Positions 17,450-27,656 are shown, counted from the stretch's first letter. The stretch is DNA of 64,000 nucleotides from Ensifer sp. WSM1721 (GCF_000513895.2 NZ_CP165784.1:248001-312000); one strand, 5' to 3'. Notes: generated from the letters alone by a model not told the origin. A program made the numbers and translations.

Positions 17450-18289
17450 TCATCGACCCTGCATTGGCACGCCGAGTTCCAAAGATCTGTCAAAGGCTGC
17501 CTTCGTGGTTCGCAGTATCAAAGAGGAAAGTGCGTTTTCAGCTGCGAGCACGGACAGGCCCGCTGCAGTAGTTCCGTTGGGGCTTGTCACCTGTCGTCGA
17601 AGTTCGGCGGGGTCCTCGGGGGAATCGAAAGCAAGCGCCGCAGCCCCATGAACGGTTTCCTTGGCCAATTTTCCTGCTATCTCCGCCGAAAGGCCGAGTT
17701 CGCGAGCGGCATCAGTCAGGCATTCGATGAGATAAAATATGTAAGCCGGCCCCGAGCCACTTATTGCCGTAGCCGCGTCGATCAGGCTTTCGTGTGCGAC
17801 CTGGTGAACCGCTCCACCGGCCTCGAAGAGACATTTAACGTTCTCAAGGTCAGTTTGTCCTACGGCGCTGCCGGAAAATACGATTGTTGAGCCTTTCCCA
17901 ATAGCAGTCGGCGTATTCGGCATCGCACGCACGATTCGAGCAGAATCGAGAAGCGATTTTAATGTCCCGACTGATACGCCCGCGGCAATGCTGACGAAGA
18001 CAGTACCGCGTGAAAAGCGTCTGTAGGAAGGAAGCTCACTCTGCAGGGCTTGCGGCTTCAACGCGATGACAATGAGGTCGGCTTTAGCGGGTAGAGTTTC
18101 ACAGCTCTCATGGGTGTTCACGCCTAACAATGCCGCTCGTTCGCGCAAAGCTGCGACCGGTTCGATGACGTGGACATTGCGAGAGTGAACAGTTGAGGAG
18201 TTCACCCAGCCTCGCAACAGTGCATATCCCATGTTGCCGCATCCAACGAGGACCAACGTATGAGATAATGTAGTTGATGCAGGGTTCAT
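17450..18289 (-). CDS. proC: Pyrroline-5-carboxylate reductase
   Basis: A 279-residue cytosolic reductase that converts 1-pyrroline-5-carboxylate to proline, or runs on related imines. The Rossmann loop LVGCGNMGYALLRGW begins near residue 14, VRAMPNTPTAIGKGS is in the middle, and the C-terminal signature DAATAISGSGPAYIFYLIE and TSPNGTTAAGL are intact. ATG 18289 has AGGAGACG upstream and is preferred over an upstream start that adds 23 residues without support. It is probably an accessory copy, since its neighbours are catabolic genes. In the same operon as the cyclodeaminase-family gene. Confidence 0.93.
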   Translation of the reverse strand: MNPASTTLSHTLVLVGCGNMGYALLRGWVNSSTVHSRNVHVIEPVAALRERAALLGVNTHESCETLPAKADLIVIALKPQALQSELPSYRRFSRGTVFVSIAAGVSVGTLKSLLDSARIVRAMPNTPTAIGKGSTIVFSGSAVGQTDLENVKCLFEAGGAVHQVAHESLIDAATAISGSGPAYIFYLIECLTDAARELGLSAEIAGKLAKETVHGAAALAFDSPEDPAELRRQVTSPNGTTAAGLSVLAAENALSSLILRTTKAAFDRSLELGVPMQGR

Positions 18290-18370
18290 TTCGTCTCCTA
18301 ATTCATCGGCGCGTTGTCCGTCGGACTTCGATTTCAGTTTGAAGGCAGAGATGCACACGCGAGTCTGAGA

Positions 18371-19918
18371 TTATGCTCGAGCTGTTTCCTGCGTCGCCAT
18401 ACGATCCCAGCAGTCGTGCAGCTCTTTTGAAAGCAAATGCTTCATGATCCTTTGACTGGGGGTCCGCTCGAAGTCGTTCACGACGGCGATGTAACGGGGG
18501 TTTTGAAAGGAGGCGAGACGCTCAGCCAGCCACCGAGAGAGATGCTCAGGATCAATGGCTTTGCCGCTCTTGGCTTTCACAAACAGCTTGATGTCCTGCT
18601 CGCCGACGTCGGCAGCGACGCCGATCATCGCGCAGTCCTCCACGGCCGGATGACCTGCAGCGACGTGCTCCACCTCCCACGCGGATACATTCTCTCCTTT
18701 ACATCGGACGCTGTCCGTCATCCGTCCGTGGAACCATAGGTTCCCGTGAGCGTCCAAAGTGCCTGCGTCACCTGTGCGAAGCGCACCGTTTACAAGTGCC
18801 TTTTCAGTGGCTTGCTGATTATCCAGATATCCTCTGAACAGCGCGCCATCGAGAGATGACCTCACAACGATCTCTCCTCGGTCGCCGTTAGCTACCGGAT
18901 TGCCCGCATTGTCTTCGATGGTTACGGTATACCAGGGCATCGGCTTGCCCACCGAACCGACCACACCTTCAGTGTTGCAGGTGGTGATGCTCGACGCTTC
19001 CGTCATCCCATAGCATTCCCGGATCTCTACGCCGAAGCGGTCGCGGAATTTGGGCCAGACGTCCGTGGGGCAGCCACCTCCCCATGCTATCCGGACGGAA
19101 TGTTGGCGGTCGAGCGGCGTCTCCGGCTGCTTCAGCAAGATCTGCAGAATGCCCCCAAGATAATGGATATGCGTTGCGCCCGAGCTCCTGACCTGGTCCC
19201 AGAAGCGGCTCGCGCTGAACCGGTCGACCATGGCTAATGTGACGTCTTCGATGATTGGCAAAACCAGGAGTTGGGCGCCGCCGATGTGGAAGAATGGCTC
19301 CCAAACGAAAAAGATATCTGCCGGCCCCATGGCGGTGAGTGTTCGCACCGCCTCACCTGCAAGCCGGAGCATTCCATGTGTAACGAGAACACCCTTTGGT
19401 CGCCCGGTCGTTCCGGAGGTATACATGACCGCGAAGAGGTCATGTGCTTCCGGAGCCGCATCAACGAAATCGGTTTCGTTCTGCAGGATTGCCTCGAACG
19501 ATCGATGATCCTGATCGCCGTCGATTGTGACAATCGCTTCGGAGGGTATTGCCGAGCCGCAATCAGCAATCGTCGAAAGAAACTCCCGGTCGGATACGAT
19601 GAGCTTGGGTTCGCTGTGTTCAAGGATGTAGCGAAGACCGTCGCCCTTCTGTTGCGCATTGATTGGCACCCAGACGGCCCCAGCCTTCGCAATCCCGAGA
19701 AGAACAGGCAGCGTCAGGCGCGAATTTCGCATCATCACCGCGACACGATCCCCCCGCTGGACGCCCTGATATCGTAGTTCAGAAGCAAGCGCGCCGGACT
19801 CGGCCTTTAGCGTGGCGAAGGTGATCGGCTCACCGTTGAAAAGAGCAAAGACCTGATCAGGGCTTTTGTCGGCTTTGGTGTTGAAGTCGGCTATGAAGCC
19901 CTTGAGATTGTCGATCAT
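18371..19918 (-). CDS. Acyl-CoA ligase (CaiC-like)
   Basis: A 515-residue AMP-forming ligase. The P-loop YTSGTTGRPKG is at residues 166-176, the adenylate motif YGMTEASS is present, and the hinge TGDAGTLDAHGNLWFHGR with the later Lys region (NPRYIAVVNDFERTPSQRIMK) is complete. Overall it looks most like crotonobetaine/carnitine-CoA ligases, which activate carboxylated quaternary amines with CoA. It starts six bases after the stop of the enoyl-CoA hydratase-like gene and is clearly co-transcribed with it. It would activate an acid that the hydratase then processes. Exact substrate is unknown. Confidence 0.88.
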   Translation of the reverse strand: MIDNLKGFIADFNTKADKSPDQVFALFNGEPITFATLKAESGALASELRYQGVQRGDRVAVMMRNSRLTLPVLLGIAKAGAVWVPINAQQKGDGLRYILEHSEPKLIVSDREFLSTIADCGSAIPSEAIVTIDGDQDHRSFEAILQNETDFVDAAPEAHDLFAVMYTSGTTGRPKGVLVTHGMLRLAGEAVRTLTAMGPADIFFVWEPFFHIGGAQLLVLPIIEDVTLAMVDRFSASRFWDQVRSSGATHIHYLGGILQILLKQPETPLDRQHSVRIAWGGGCPTDVWPKFRDRFGVEIRECYGMTEASSITTCNTEGVVGSVGKPMPWYTVTIEDNAGNPVANGDRGEIVVRSSLDGALFRGYLDNQQATEKALVNGALRTGDAGTLDAHGNLWFHGRMTDSVRCKGENVSAWEVEHVAAGHPAVEDCAMIGVAADVGEQDIKLFVKAKSGKAIDPEHLSRWLAERLASFQNPRYIAVVNDFERTPSQRIMKHLLSKELHDCWDRMATQETARA

Positions 19919-19924
19919 AGAACG

Positions 19925-20695
19925 TTACGCCTTCCTAGATGCCCGTTCGGCCAGGAATTTCTCCATCATCTGAGTGGTTTCGCCAGATGCGTAAGCCTCC
20001 CGGTGGATCCTGACCGCGGCATCCAGGCACTCGCGGAAACCGACCTCGGTCATTTCGCGCAGCCATTGCTTGTCGAGGCGCATGGCGACCGGCGGTTTGG
20101 CGCCCAGCTCACGCGCAAGCGAAAGCGAGGCCGTCAAGACCTCTTCCTGAGGAACAATCTTGTTGATGATTCCGATGGAATGGCACTCCGCGGCATCCAT
20201 GAACCGGCCGCTAAGCGTCAGATCAGTGGTCCGGGCCAATCCAAGGATCTCGCGCATGATCCATGGTCCGGTCACGCTGGCGATTCCGGAGTTGATCTCG
20301 GGCTGACCCATATGGACTCCCGCATGGCCGATCCGGAAGTCGCAGAGAAGTGCAACCTGAAAGGCAGAACCGGCGGCGACACCGTTCAAGGCTGCGATGA
20401 GCGGCTTAGAAAGCGAACGAATGGCACCGTAGAGGCTCTCCCACTCGGCAATCCATGCCGAGCTCGTGTCGCCATCGAGCGACTTCGCTTCGTTCAGGTC
20501 CTGGCCGGCACAAAATGCCCGGTCCCCTGCCCCAGTTAGCACGATTGCACGAACGGAATGATCGTTCTCGAGCTTGACAAGGGCGTCAACTAACTGGCTG
20601 CGCATAGGCTTGTGCCAAGCATTCAGGATCTCGGGCCTGTTTAATGTAACGACAGCGACGTCACCATTTCTGTCGATGAGAATGTAGCGATCCAT
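19925..20695 (-). CDS. Enoyl-CoA hydratase/isomerase (CaiD-like)
   Basis: A 256-residue crotonase-fold enzyme. The oxyanion loop AGQDLNEA near residue 65 and the second block ALNGVAAGSAFQVALLCDFRI near 105 are typical, and the acidic position lies in MGQPEINSGI. ATG 20695 is chosen because GGAG lies nine bases upstream; a start at 20710 would add five residues. It is the first gene of the four-gene operon with the CoA ligase, proC and ocd, and its leader holds the shared operator palindrome. Likely hydrates or isomerises the CoA ester made by the next gene. Confidence 0.9.
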   Translation of the reverse strand: MDRYILIDRNGDVAVVTLNRPEILNAWHKPMRSQLVDALVKLENDHSVRAIVLTGAGDRAFCAGQDLNEAKSLDGDTSSAWIAEWESLYGAIRSLSKPLIAALNGVAAGSAFQVALLCDFRIGHAGVHMGQPEINSGIASVTGPWIMREILGLARTTDLTLSGRFMDAAECHSIGIINKIVPQEEVLTASLSLARELGAKPPVAMRLDKQWLREMTEVGFRECLDAAVRIHREAYASGETTQMMEKFLAERASRKA

Positions 20696-20723
20696 GATCG
20701 GCTTCTCCATCCGTATTGTATTG

Positions 20724-20738
20724 CAATATTGGATATCG
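20724..20738 (-). promoter_or_regulatory. IclR-type operator A, promoter of caiD-like operon
   Basis: CAATAT-TGG-ATATCG, one mismatch from the perfect 6-3-6 palindrome. A -10 of TATTGC (minus strand) falls within it, and a weak -35 (TTTAAT) lies 17 bases upstream. A better -35 (TTGACT) lies further up with a possible -10 TAACTA, placing the palindrome near the transcription start. Confidence 0.7.
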
Positions 20739-20742
20739 CATA

Positions 20743-21205
20743 GTTATTAAATTGGTGAAGCAAGTCAAGCCCTTTTCGCGAGAAGCGCGCGAATCCAATC
20801 ACCTCGGAACGCGGCGACCCGGGGGCGAACCAGGCCGGCGCTTGGTTGCTGCCAGTAGCGCTACGTGCAGTCGGTACCTGATATTGCTGCAGCACCACCC
20901 CGCTCAGCTGGCCAATCACTCCTGACGGAACGAGAGCTGCGCGAATGTGGGCGACTGCGGATTACAACCGAGGGGCTCACGGGCGACAAGGAGCACCGTG
21001 GTGACAAGAGGTCATTCAGAAGGTCCCCGAGGTGTAGTCCGGAACCCCTTTAGTCGCGACACCCCGATCAGGGTGTCGTTGGCTCCGCGGATCAAACGCT
21101 GCGCATCGTACACACAACAGATGCATGGGATGCCCTCTGCTTTGACAAGATCAATCGATAGCGCGGCCGCACGGGGACTATGGAGAAATCCGCGAGTGAG
21201 AGATG
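20743..21205. other. Intergenic stretch without recognised gene
   Basis: About 460 bases between the caiD operon promoter and the end of the FAD demethylase gene. Short plus-strand frames have no family signal. No repeat or transposon end seen. Confidence 0.4.
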
Positions 21206-23644
21206 CTACATCTTCAGGCGATCGCCCGTAGGGTCGTAGAATGCCCTCAGGCTAGCATTCGCGGGTACCATCATGTCTGCGACTTGAATCTCGAACTTCG
21301 CACCCTCGATAAGGCTTTGATCTACACCATCCCCGTAATTTACATAGCCCATGCCGATCGCGCAGTTCAGCGAGAAGCTGTATCCAGCGGACGTTATGTG
21401 ACCGACATTTGCGCCATTCATGAAGATTGGCTCGTTATGATAGATCAGCGGTTCGGGATCTTGCAGTGCAAACTGTACCAAACGCTTGTTAAGTCTCTTA
21501 CCTTTCTCGGATGCCACGGCATCGCGACCGATGAAAGGAATTGCCTTGTCCATGGCACAAAGAAAACTTAAGCCTGCCTCTGCGGGGGTCTCATCTGGGC
21601 CGATGTCGTGTCCCCAGTGACGGTAGGCCTTTTCAAGTCGCAGGTAATTAAGCGCATTCATACCGGCGGGCCTGAGGCCGAATTCTTTACCCACCTCCAG
21701 CAAGAGCTCCAACGCGCCTGGCGCAAATTCATTGGGCAAGTAGATTTCCCAGCCCAATTCGCCCACGTAGGAAATGCGCACTGCGAGCGCGGTTGCCCAG
21801 CCAAAGTCTATTTCTTTGGCTGCTCCAAACGGAAACTGGTCGTTCGACAAATCGGCGTTGGTGAGCTTCGAGAGGACTTTTCGACTGTTGGGGCCCATTA
21901 GGCCGATAACAGCGTATCTATTGCTGACGTCCTCAAGTGCGACATCCGCGCCCCGAGCAACATGGTTCTTGAAGTAATGGGCATCGCGCACCGAAGTGGC
22001 GAGTGCGGTGACGACCAGGAAACGATCATCAGCCATTTTGGTGACAGTGAGGTCGGCCTCGATTCGTCCCTTCGGATTGAGCCATTGTGTGTAAGTTGCC
22101 CTGCCAGAGCGGCCAACATCGGCACAAGAGAGACGTTGCAGCTCACGCTCGGCATCTTTGCCAGTCACCATGAATTTCGCGAGAACGCTCTGGTCAAAGA
22201 AACCTACATTGTTTCGGACACTTTGGCACTCCTCCCTGCAGTACTCGAACCAGTTCTGGCGGCCATACGAGTACTCATCGACGGGCTTTACGCCCTTGGG
22301 CGCGTACCAGCTGGGTCGCTCGTATCCCGCCACTTCCCCGAAGCATGCCCCGAGCTCTTGCTCCTTATTATAGAAGGGCGATCGCTTGATGCCGCGCGAC
22401 GTCTCGAACTGACGGTTGGGCCAGTGCATCTGAAAGATCAGGCCAAGAGTTTCTTCAACTCTGGGGACCAAGAACGACTTTTTGTTCTGAAACGGGAAAA
22501 GCCGCCGAATATCCACATCCCACAAGTCGAAAGGAGGCTCGCCGTCGACGATCCACTGAGCCAGCGCCCAGCCCGCTCCACCGCCCCACTGTATTCCGCT
22601 TGAATTGAAGCCGGCCGCCACATAGAAATTTTTCAGGTGGGGTGCTTCTCCCATTACGGGTTTGTGGTCGGCAGTGAAGCTCTCAGGACCGTTAAAAAAC
22701 TTGCGGATCCCCACTGTTTGTAGACTCGGAACACGATGGAGCGCGCCTTCCAGGTAGGGCGCAAAATGATCGAAGTCTTCCGGCAGTTCGTCGAAGCAGA
22801 AATCTTCCGGGATACCATCTACCGCCCAAGGCTTCGCCCTGTGCTCAAACGCGCCGAACAGCAGCTTTCCGGTATCTTCCTTGAAATAGATTCCTCTCTC
22901 AGGATCCCGCATCATAGGTAGATCCGAGGTGACGCCTTCCATGGGCTCGGTAACGATGTAGAAATGCTCGCACGCTTGGAGCGGAATATCCACTCCGACC
23001 TGTTCACCAATCGAACGGGCCCACATACCGCCGCAATTGACCACGTATTCGCATGTGATGGTTCCCTGATCGGTTTCAACTCCCTTGACGTGGCCGTTCT
23101 CCGTTAGGATCCGGGTAACCTTCGTGTCTTCGAAAATCCGGGCTCCGCCGGCCCGAGCACCGCGCACAAGCGCCATGCTGACATCGGTGGGGTTGCATTT
23201 GCCATCATTCGGGTACCAAACCGCACCGATCACGTCGTCAACATTCAGAAGAGGCCACTTCTGCATGGCCTCGGCTGGGGTAATTACGTCGGCAACCACA
23301 TCCAATGTCCGCTGGAGCGCTACGCGGCGAAGCATTTCCTCCCAACGTTCACTGGTGGTCGCAACCGATACACTGCCTGGCTGGACAAAACCTGTCGCCT
23401 GTCCGGTCTCGGCCTCCAAACTGCTATAGAGTTTGACCGAATGCTTCGCCAGCCGGGTCAGATTCGCGTTCGCGAGTGAGTCAACCACAATGCCGGCAGC
23501 GTGCCAGGTCGTGCCACTCGTCAGCTTCTTACGCTCGAGCAGGACGACGTCTCTCCACCCAAATTTTGTGAGGTGATATGCAACAGAGCAGCCGACGATG
23601 CCGCCGCCAACAATTACGACCCGTGCCTGTGATGGAAGTGCCAT
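21206..23644 (-). CDS. Dimethylglycine/sarcosine dehydrogenase-type FAD-THF enzyme
   Basis: An 812-residue two-part flavoenzyme. The N-terminal FAD domain has VVIVGGGIVGCSVAYHL and SGTTWHAAG, where His48 is the expected site of covalent FAD in DMGDH. After the FAO_M-type linker (about 370-430) come the GcvT folate domain (about 435-700) and its C-terminal barrel. Such enzymes oxidise N-methyl amino acids and pass the carbon to tetrahydrofolate as 5,10-methylene-THF, with electrons going to ETF. The neighbouring operon encodes ETF, ETF-QO, FolD and PurU, which is exactly the downstream machinery. Expressed alone from a promoter with the shared operator, with a leader of about 170 bases. The methylated substrate cannot be told from sequence. 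Confidence 0.92.
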   Translation of the reverse strand: MALPSQARVVIVGGGIVGCSVAYHLTKFGWRDVVLLERKKLTSGTTWHAAGIVVDSLANANLTRLAKHSVKLYSSLEAETGQATGFVQPGSVSVATTSERWEEMLRRVALQRTLDVVADVITPAEAMQKWPLLNVDDVIGAVWYPNDGKCNPTDVSMALVRGARAGGARIFEDTKVTRILTENGHVKGVETDQGTITCEYVVNCGGMWARSIGEQVGVDIPLQACEHFYIVTEPMEGVTSDLPMMRDPERGIYFKEDTGKLLFGAFEHRAKPWAVDGIPEDFCFDELPEDFDHFAPYLEGALHRVPSLQTVGIRKFFNGPESFTADHKPVMGEAPHLKNFYVAAGFNSSGIQWGGGAGWALAQWIVDGEPPFDLWDVDIRRLFPFQNKKSFLVPRVEETLGLIFQMHWPNRQFETSRGIKRSPFYNKEQELGACFGEVAGYERPSWYAPKGVKPVDEYSYGRQNWFEYCREECQSVRNNVGFFDQSVLAKFMVTGKDAERELQRLSCADVGRSGRATYTQWLNPKGRIEADLTVTKMADDRFLVVTALATSVRDAHYFKNHVARGADVALEDVSNRYAVIGLMGPNSRKVLSKLTNADLSNDQFPFGAAKEIDFGWATALAVRISYVGELGWEIYLPNEFAPGALELLLEVGKEFGLRPAGMNALNYLRLEKAYRHWGHDIGPDETPAEAGLSFLCAMDKAIPFIGRDAVASEKGKRLNKRLVQFALQDPEPLIYHNEPIFMNGANVGHITSAGYSFSLNCAIGMGYVNYGDGVDQSLIEGAKFEIQVADMMVPANASLRAFYDPTGDRLKM

Positions 23645-24135
23645 GTCTTACCTCAGAATCTTTCTTATTCACACGCAGGTCCGCGCATACGCCGACCACT
23701 GGTTCCGCCTATAGGAGCTACCAAGCGCGCCCCTCCCCATGCACCGCGCAGCCCTGAAGGCGCCAGGCCAGAGCTGCGATTCCCTCGCAAAGCACTATAC
23801 CTTCGCGACGTATTGGATACAAATATTACGTATTGATATTTGCGCGAAGTGTCAAGCCCTAGTTCGGTATGTGCAACAGACTGAGCCGAAACAAAAGCTC
23901 GCCTCTAAGCACAATTTTCGTCTCGTTTGATGAACGAAAACCGTAGCTTACGGCATAGTTCAGTTTCACCCGTCCCACGCGACGGAAGCCAAAACTCACG
24001 AGTTTGGTCGTCGCAGAGCCGTTAACTCGTGGGAGACGTTTGGACGAACGCCAAGGAAATTGGTTTCCTTTTGCGCAGACAAAATTGTGCAGGTCGGCTG
24101 CTTGTCTGCCCGAGGTTGGTCTGAGGCTTCGAAGT
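23645..24135. promoter_or_regulatory. Leader and promoter region of the FAD demethylase gene
   Basis: About 490 bases. It holds operator B and the promoter of the demethylase gene; the left part down to the stop of the ETF-QO gene shows no gene and no clear terminator. Confidence 0.5.
23821..23835 (-). promoter_or_regulatory. IclR-type operator B, promoter of FAD demethylase
   Basis: Read on the minus strand it is CAATAC-GTA-ATATTT. The -35 TTGACA (23855-23850) stands exactly 17 bases from a -10 TACGTA (23832-23827) that lies inside the palindrome, as in the other operators of the island. Confidence 0.72.
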
Positions 24136-25791
24136 TTACATATTCGGATAGACCGGCCCCTCGCCGCCCTGGGGCGGCACCCAGTTGATGTTCTGGTTGG
24201 GGTCCTTGATGTCGCAGGTCTTGCAGTGGACGCAGTTCTGCGCGTTGATCACGAAGACCTGGTTGCCGTCCTTCTCCACCCATTCATAGACGCCCGCCGG
24301 ACAGTAGCGGGTCGAGGGTCCCGCATAGACGCCGAGTTCGGAGGATTTCTGCAGCGCCATGTCCTCGACCTTGAGGTGAACCGGCTGGTTTTCCTCGTGA
24401 TTGGTGTTGGACAGGAACACCGAGGAAAGCCGGTCGAAGGTCAGCACGCCATCGGCCTTGGGATAATCGATCTTCTTGTGCTTGGAGGCGGGCTCCAGCG
24501 ACTGCGCATCGATCATGCCGTGCTTCATTGTGCCGAAGAAGGAGAAGCCGAACAGCTGGTTGGTCCACATGTCCAACCCGCCAAGCGCGATGCCGAGGCC
24601 GGTGCCCAGCTTCGACCACAGCGGCTTGACGTTACGAACGCGCCTTAGGTCCTTGCCGATATCGGTCGCGCGCCAGGCGTTCTCGATCTCAACCGGTTCG
24701 TCATTGGCACGGCCGGCAGCGATGGCCGCAGCGATATTGTCGGCGGCCAGCATGCCCGACAGCACGGCGTTGTGGCTGCCCTTGATGCGCGGCACGTTGA
24801 CGAAGCCGGCAGAACAGCCGATCAGCGCGCCGCCCGGGAACGACAGTTTTGGCACTGACTGATAGCCGCCTTCGGTGATGGCTCGGGCGCCGTAGGAGAT
24901 ACGCTTGCCACCCTCGAACGTGCCGCGGATCGCCGGATGGGTCTTGAAGCGCTGGAACTCCTCGAAAGGATAGAGCCACGGGTTCTTGTAGTTGAGATGC
25001 ATCACGAAGCCGACGGCGACCTGATTGTCCTCGAGGTGATAGAGGAAGGATCCGCCGCCGGTCCTGCCATCGAGCGGCCAGCCGAAGGAATGCTGCACCA
25101 GCCCCGGCTTGTGGTTCTCGGGCCTAACCTGCCAGAGTTCCTTGATCCCGATGCCGAATTTCGGCACGTCGCGGCCGTCGTCGAGCTTGAACTGGCGGAT
25201 CAACTGCTTGGCCAGCGAGCCGCGCACGCCTTCGCCGATCAGTGTATATTTCCCCAAGAGCTCCATGCCGCGGGCATAGCTGCCGCCCGGTTCGCCGTCC
25301 CGGCCGATGCCCATGTCGCCGGTGGCGACGCCACGCACCGCGACGTTCTCGTCATAGAGCACCTCCGTCGCAGCAAAGCCAGGATAGATCTCGACGCCGA
25401 GCTCTTCCGCCTTGGTGGCCAGCCAGCGACAGACATTGCCGAGCGAGACGATGTAGTTGCCGTGATTGTTCATCAAGGGCGGCATCATGATGTTCGGCAG
25501 ACGAACCGAACCGGCAGGACCGAGCAGCAGGAAGTGGTCGTCCGTCACTTCGGTCTTGAACGGATGACCTTCCTCCTCGCGCCAGCCGGGCAGCAGCTTG
25601 TCGATGCCGACGGGATCAACGACCGCGCCCGACAGGATATGCGCGCCGACTTCCGCACCCTTTTCCAGCACCACCACGGTGAGATCCGGGTTGACCTGCT
25701 TGAGCCGGATCGCGGCCGACAGACCCGCCGGCCCCGCGCCTACGATCACGACGTCAAATTCCATGATCTCGCGTTCTGGCTTTCCGGCCAT
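24136..25791 (-). CDS. Electron transfer flavoprotein:ubiquinone oxidoreductase
   Basis: A 551-residue membrane-associated FAD and 4Fe-4S protein that moves electrons from ETF to ubiquinone. The FAD loop VVIVGAGPAGLSAAIRL is near the start, and the C-terminus has the iron-sulphur ligands in CPAGVYEW and CVHCKTCDIKDPNQNINW, ending GGEGPVYPNM as in the family. ATG 25791 is chosen with AGGAAAG eight bases upstream; GTG 25797 is an alternative. Last gene of the etfB-etfA-purU-folD operon, so it completes the electron route from the demethylase to the respiratory chain. Length is family-typical and nothing is damaged. Confidence 0.95.
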   Translation of the reverse strand: MAGKPEREIMEFDVVIVGAGPAGLSAAIRLKQVNPDLTVVVLEKGAEVGAHILSGAVVDPVGIDKLLPGWREEEGHPFKTEVTDDHFLLLGPAGSVRLPNIMMPPLMNNHGNYIVSLGNVCRWLATKAEELGVEIYPGFAATEVLYDENVAVRGVATGDMGIGRDGEPGGSYARGMELLGKYTLIGEGVRGSLAKQLIRQFKLDDGRDVPKFGIGIKELWQVRPENHKPGLVQHSFGWPLDGRTGGGSFLYHLEDNQVAVGFVMHLNYKNPWLYPFEEFQRFKTHPAIRGTFEGGKRISYGARAITEGGYQSVPKLSFPGGALIGCSAGFVNVPRIKGSHNAVLSGMLAADNIAAAIAAGRANDEPVEIENAWRATDIGKDLRRVRNVKPLWSKLGTGLGIALGGLDMWTNQLFGFSFFGTMKHGMIDAQSLEPASKHKKIDYPKADGVLTFDRLSSVFLSNTNHEENQPVHLKVEDMALQKSSELGVYAGPSTRYCPAGVYEWVEKDGNQVFVINAQNCVHCKTCDIKDPNQNINWVPPQGGEGPVYPNM

Positions 25792-25815
25792 GCCCACAGC
25801 TTTCCTAGCCGAATA

Positions 25816-26715
25816 TTAGAGTTGCAGCGTGTCTTGCCCGAGTGAACGCTGGGCGGCAATGACCGTATTCGCCATCAGCATGGCGATGGTCATCGGACCG
25901 ACACCGCCCGGTACCGGCGTGATCACGCTTGCGACCTCGGCGCATTCGGCGAACGCGACATCACCGACGAGCTTGTTCTTGCCCTCGCCACGCTCGGGCG
26001 CCGGAACTCGGTTGATTCCGACATCGATGACTGTCGCACCGGGCTTGACCCAATCCGCCTTCACCATTTCCGGGCGACCGACGGCGGCCACCAGAATGTC
26101 GGCATTTCGGCAGACGGCCGGGAGATCCTTGGTGCGCGAATGAGCGGTCGTGACCGTTGCATTGGCGGCGAGGAGCAGCGCCGACATCGGCTTGCCGAAG
26201 AGATTGGAGCGGCCGATGACGACCGCATTGAGGCCCGACAAATCCTCGCCATGCGTACCACGCACGAACACCATGGCCCCGGCAGGGGTGCAGGAGACGA
26301 GACCACCTTTGAGATCGCCCGCCGCTACCCTGCCCACATTGACTACGTGCAAGCCATCAACATCCTTCTCCGGCCTGATCGACTGGATGACCGCCTCAGA
26401 ACTTAGATGTTTTGGCAGCGGAAGCTGTACGAGGATGCCGTGGATGATCTCGTCGACATTCAAGGTCTCGACGAGCTGGGCGAGTTCTTCTTGGGTAGTC
26501 GCCTCGGGCAGCGTGTGCTGGATGGAGTGGAAGCCGCATTCCTTGGCCATGCGGCTCTTGGCCGAGACGTAGGCGTGGCTTGCTGGATCGTCGCCGACAA
26601 TCACAACTGCAAGACCCGGCTTCAAGCCGGCGTTCTCTTCCAACACCGCAGTCGCGGACTTGACAACGCCAATCACGGAAGCGGCAGCCTGCTTCCCATC
26701 AATAATCGTAACCAC
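25816..26715 (-). CDS. folD: Methylene-THF dehydrogenase / methenyl-THF cyclohydrolase
   Basis: A 299-residue bifunctional cytosolic enzyme converting 5,10-methylene-THF to 10-formyl-THF. Catalytic Lys lies in [13 protein letters not shown], with the NADP loop around [11 protein letters not shown] and the end signature [15 protein letters not shown] 26715 is used as start, three bases after the purU stop, with GGATGG upstream. In this operon it takes one-carbon units from the FAD demethylase and hands them to PurU. It is probably an accessory copy, separate from a chromosomal housekeeping folD (inference). Confidence 0.95.
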   Translation of the reverse strand: MVTIIDGKQAAASVIGVVKSATAVLEENAGLKPGLAVVIVGDDPASHAYVSAKSRMAKECGFHSIQHTLPEATTQEELAQLVETLNVDEIIHGILVQLPLPKHLSSEAVIQSIRPEKDVDGLHVVNVGRVAAGDLKGGLVSCTPAGAMVFVRGTHGEDLSGLNAVVIGRSNLFGKPMSALLLAANATVTTAHSRTKDLPAVCRNADILVAAVGRPEMVKADWVKPGATVIDVGINRVPAPERGEGKNKLVGDVAFAECAEVASVITPVPGGVGPMTIAMLMANTVIAAQRSLGQDTLQL

Positions 26716-26718
26716 GGT

Positions 26719-27603
26719 TCAACCCATCCTTTCGGACTTGTACGAGCCCGGGCTTGGTGGGAAGACAACGACACGGTTGCCATTGATGAAGCAACGGTTG
26801 TGTATATGGGCGTGCACCGCGCGGGCGAGCACCTGGCTTTCGACGTCGCGGCCGATCGACACATAGTCCTCGGCGCTCTGGGCATGGGTGATGCGGGCGA
26901 TGTCCTGCTCGATGATCGGGCCTTCATCGAGATCGGCGGTGACGTAATGCGCCGTCGCGCCGATCAGCTTGACACCGCGCTCATAGGCCTGCTTGTACGG
27001 ATTGGCGCCCTTGAAGCTCGGCAGGAAGGAGTGGTGGATGTTGATGATCTTCCCCGACATCTTCTTGCAGAGCGCATCCGAAAGCACCTGCATGTAGCGG
27101 GCGAGCACGACGAGCTCGGCCTCGCTCTGCTCGACGATCTCCATCAGCCGCGCCTCGGCCTGCGGTTTGTTCTCCTTCGTCACCTTGATGCAGTGGAAGG
27201 GGATGTCGTGGTTGACGACCACCTTCTGGTAGTCGAAGTGGTTGGAGACGACGCCGACGATGTCGATCGGCAGCGCGCCGATCTTCCAGCGGTAGAGCAG
27301 GTCGTTGAGGCAGTGGCCGAAACGCGACACCATCAGCAGCACCTTCATCCGAGAGTCACTGTGATGCACCCGCCAAGACATGCCGAAGGTTTCGGCGACG
27401 GGCTCGAAAACTCTTACAATTTCGGTTTGCTGCGCCCCCAACTCGCTGACGAAATGGAGACGCATGAAGAATAATCCAGTCTGAAGATCGTCGAACTGCG
27501 AAGCGTCAATGATGTTGCAGCCAGCTTCGGCAAGGCATCCGGTGACGGCGGCGACTATGCCGCGGGTGGATTTGCAACTGATGGTCAAGACATAGGAGGT
27601 CAT
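26719..27603 (-). CDS. purU: Formyltetrahydrofolate deformylase
   Basis: A 294-residue enzyme that hydrolyses 10-formyl-THF to formate and free THF. An ACT regulatory domain fills the first ~80 residues (VLTISCKSTRGIVAAVTGCL), followed by the formyltransferase-like fold with catalytic His in IINIHHSFLPSFKGANPY and the later Asp in ADLDEGPIIEQD. ATG 27603 is chosen with AGGA upstream; a start at 27630 adds nine residues. PurU next to FolD and a THF-linked demethylase is the usual way to recycle THF when much methyl carbon is oxidised. Fully intact. Confidence 0.95.
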   Translation of the reverse strand: MTSYVLTISCKSTRGIVAAVTGCLAEAGCNIIDASQFDDLQTGLFFMRLHFVSELGAQQTEIVRVFEPVAETFGMSWRVHHSDSRMKVLLMVSRFGHCLNDLLYRWKIGALPIDIVGVVSNHFDYQKVVVNHDIPFHCIKVTKENKPQAEARLMEIVEQSEAELVVLARYMQVLSDALCKKMSGKIINIHHSFLPSFKGANPYKQAYERGVKLIGATAHYVTADLDEGPIIEQDIARITHAQSAEDYVSIGRDVESQVLARAVHAHIHNRCFINGNRVVVFPPSPGSYKSERMG

Positions 27604-27656
27604 AGTGATCCTGCTCTGGCGGACGTCCACTTGTGTTCAATGAGCTCGATTCGAGG

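Noticed and set aside
26407..27474. 355-codon plus-strand frame opposite folD and purU
   Set aside because: Shadow of two well-conserved genes.
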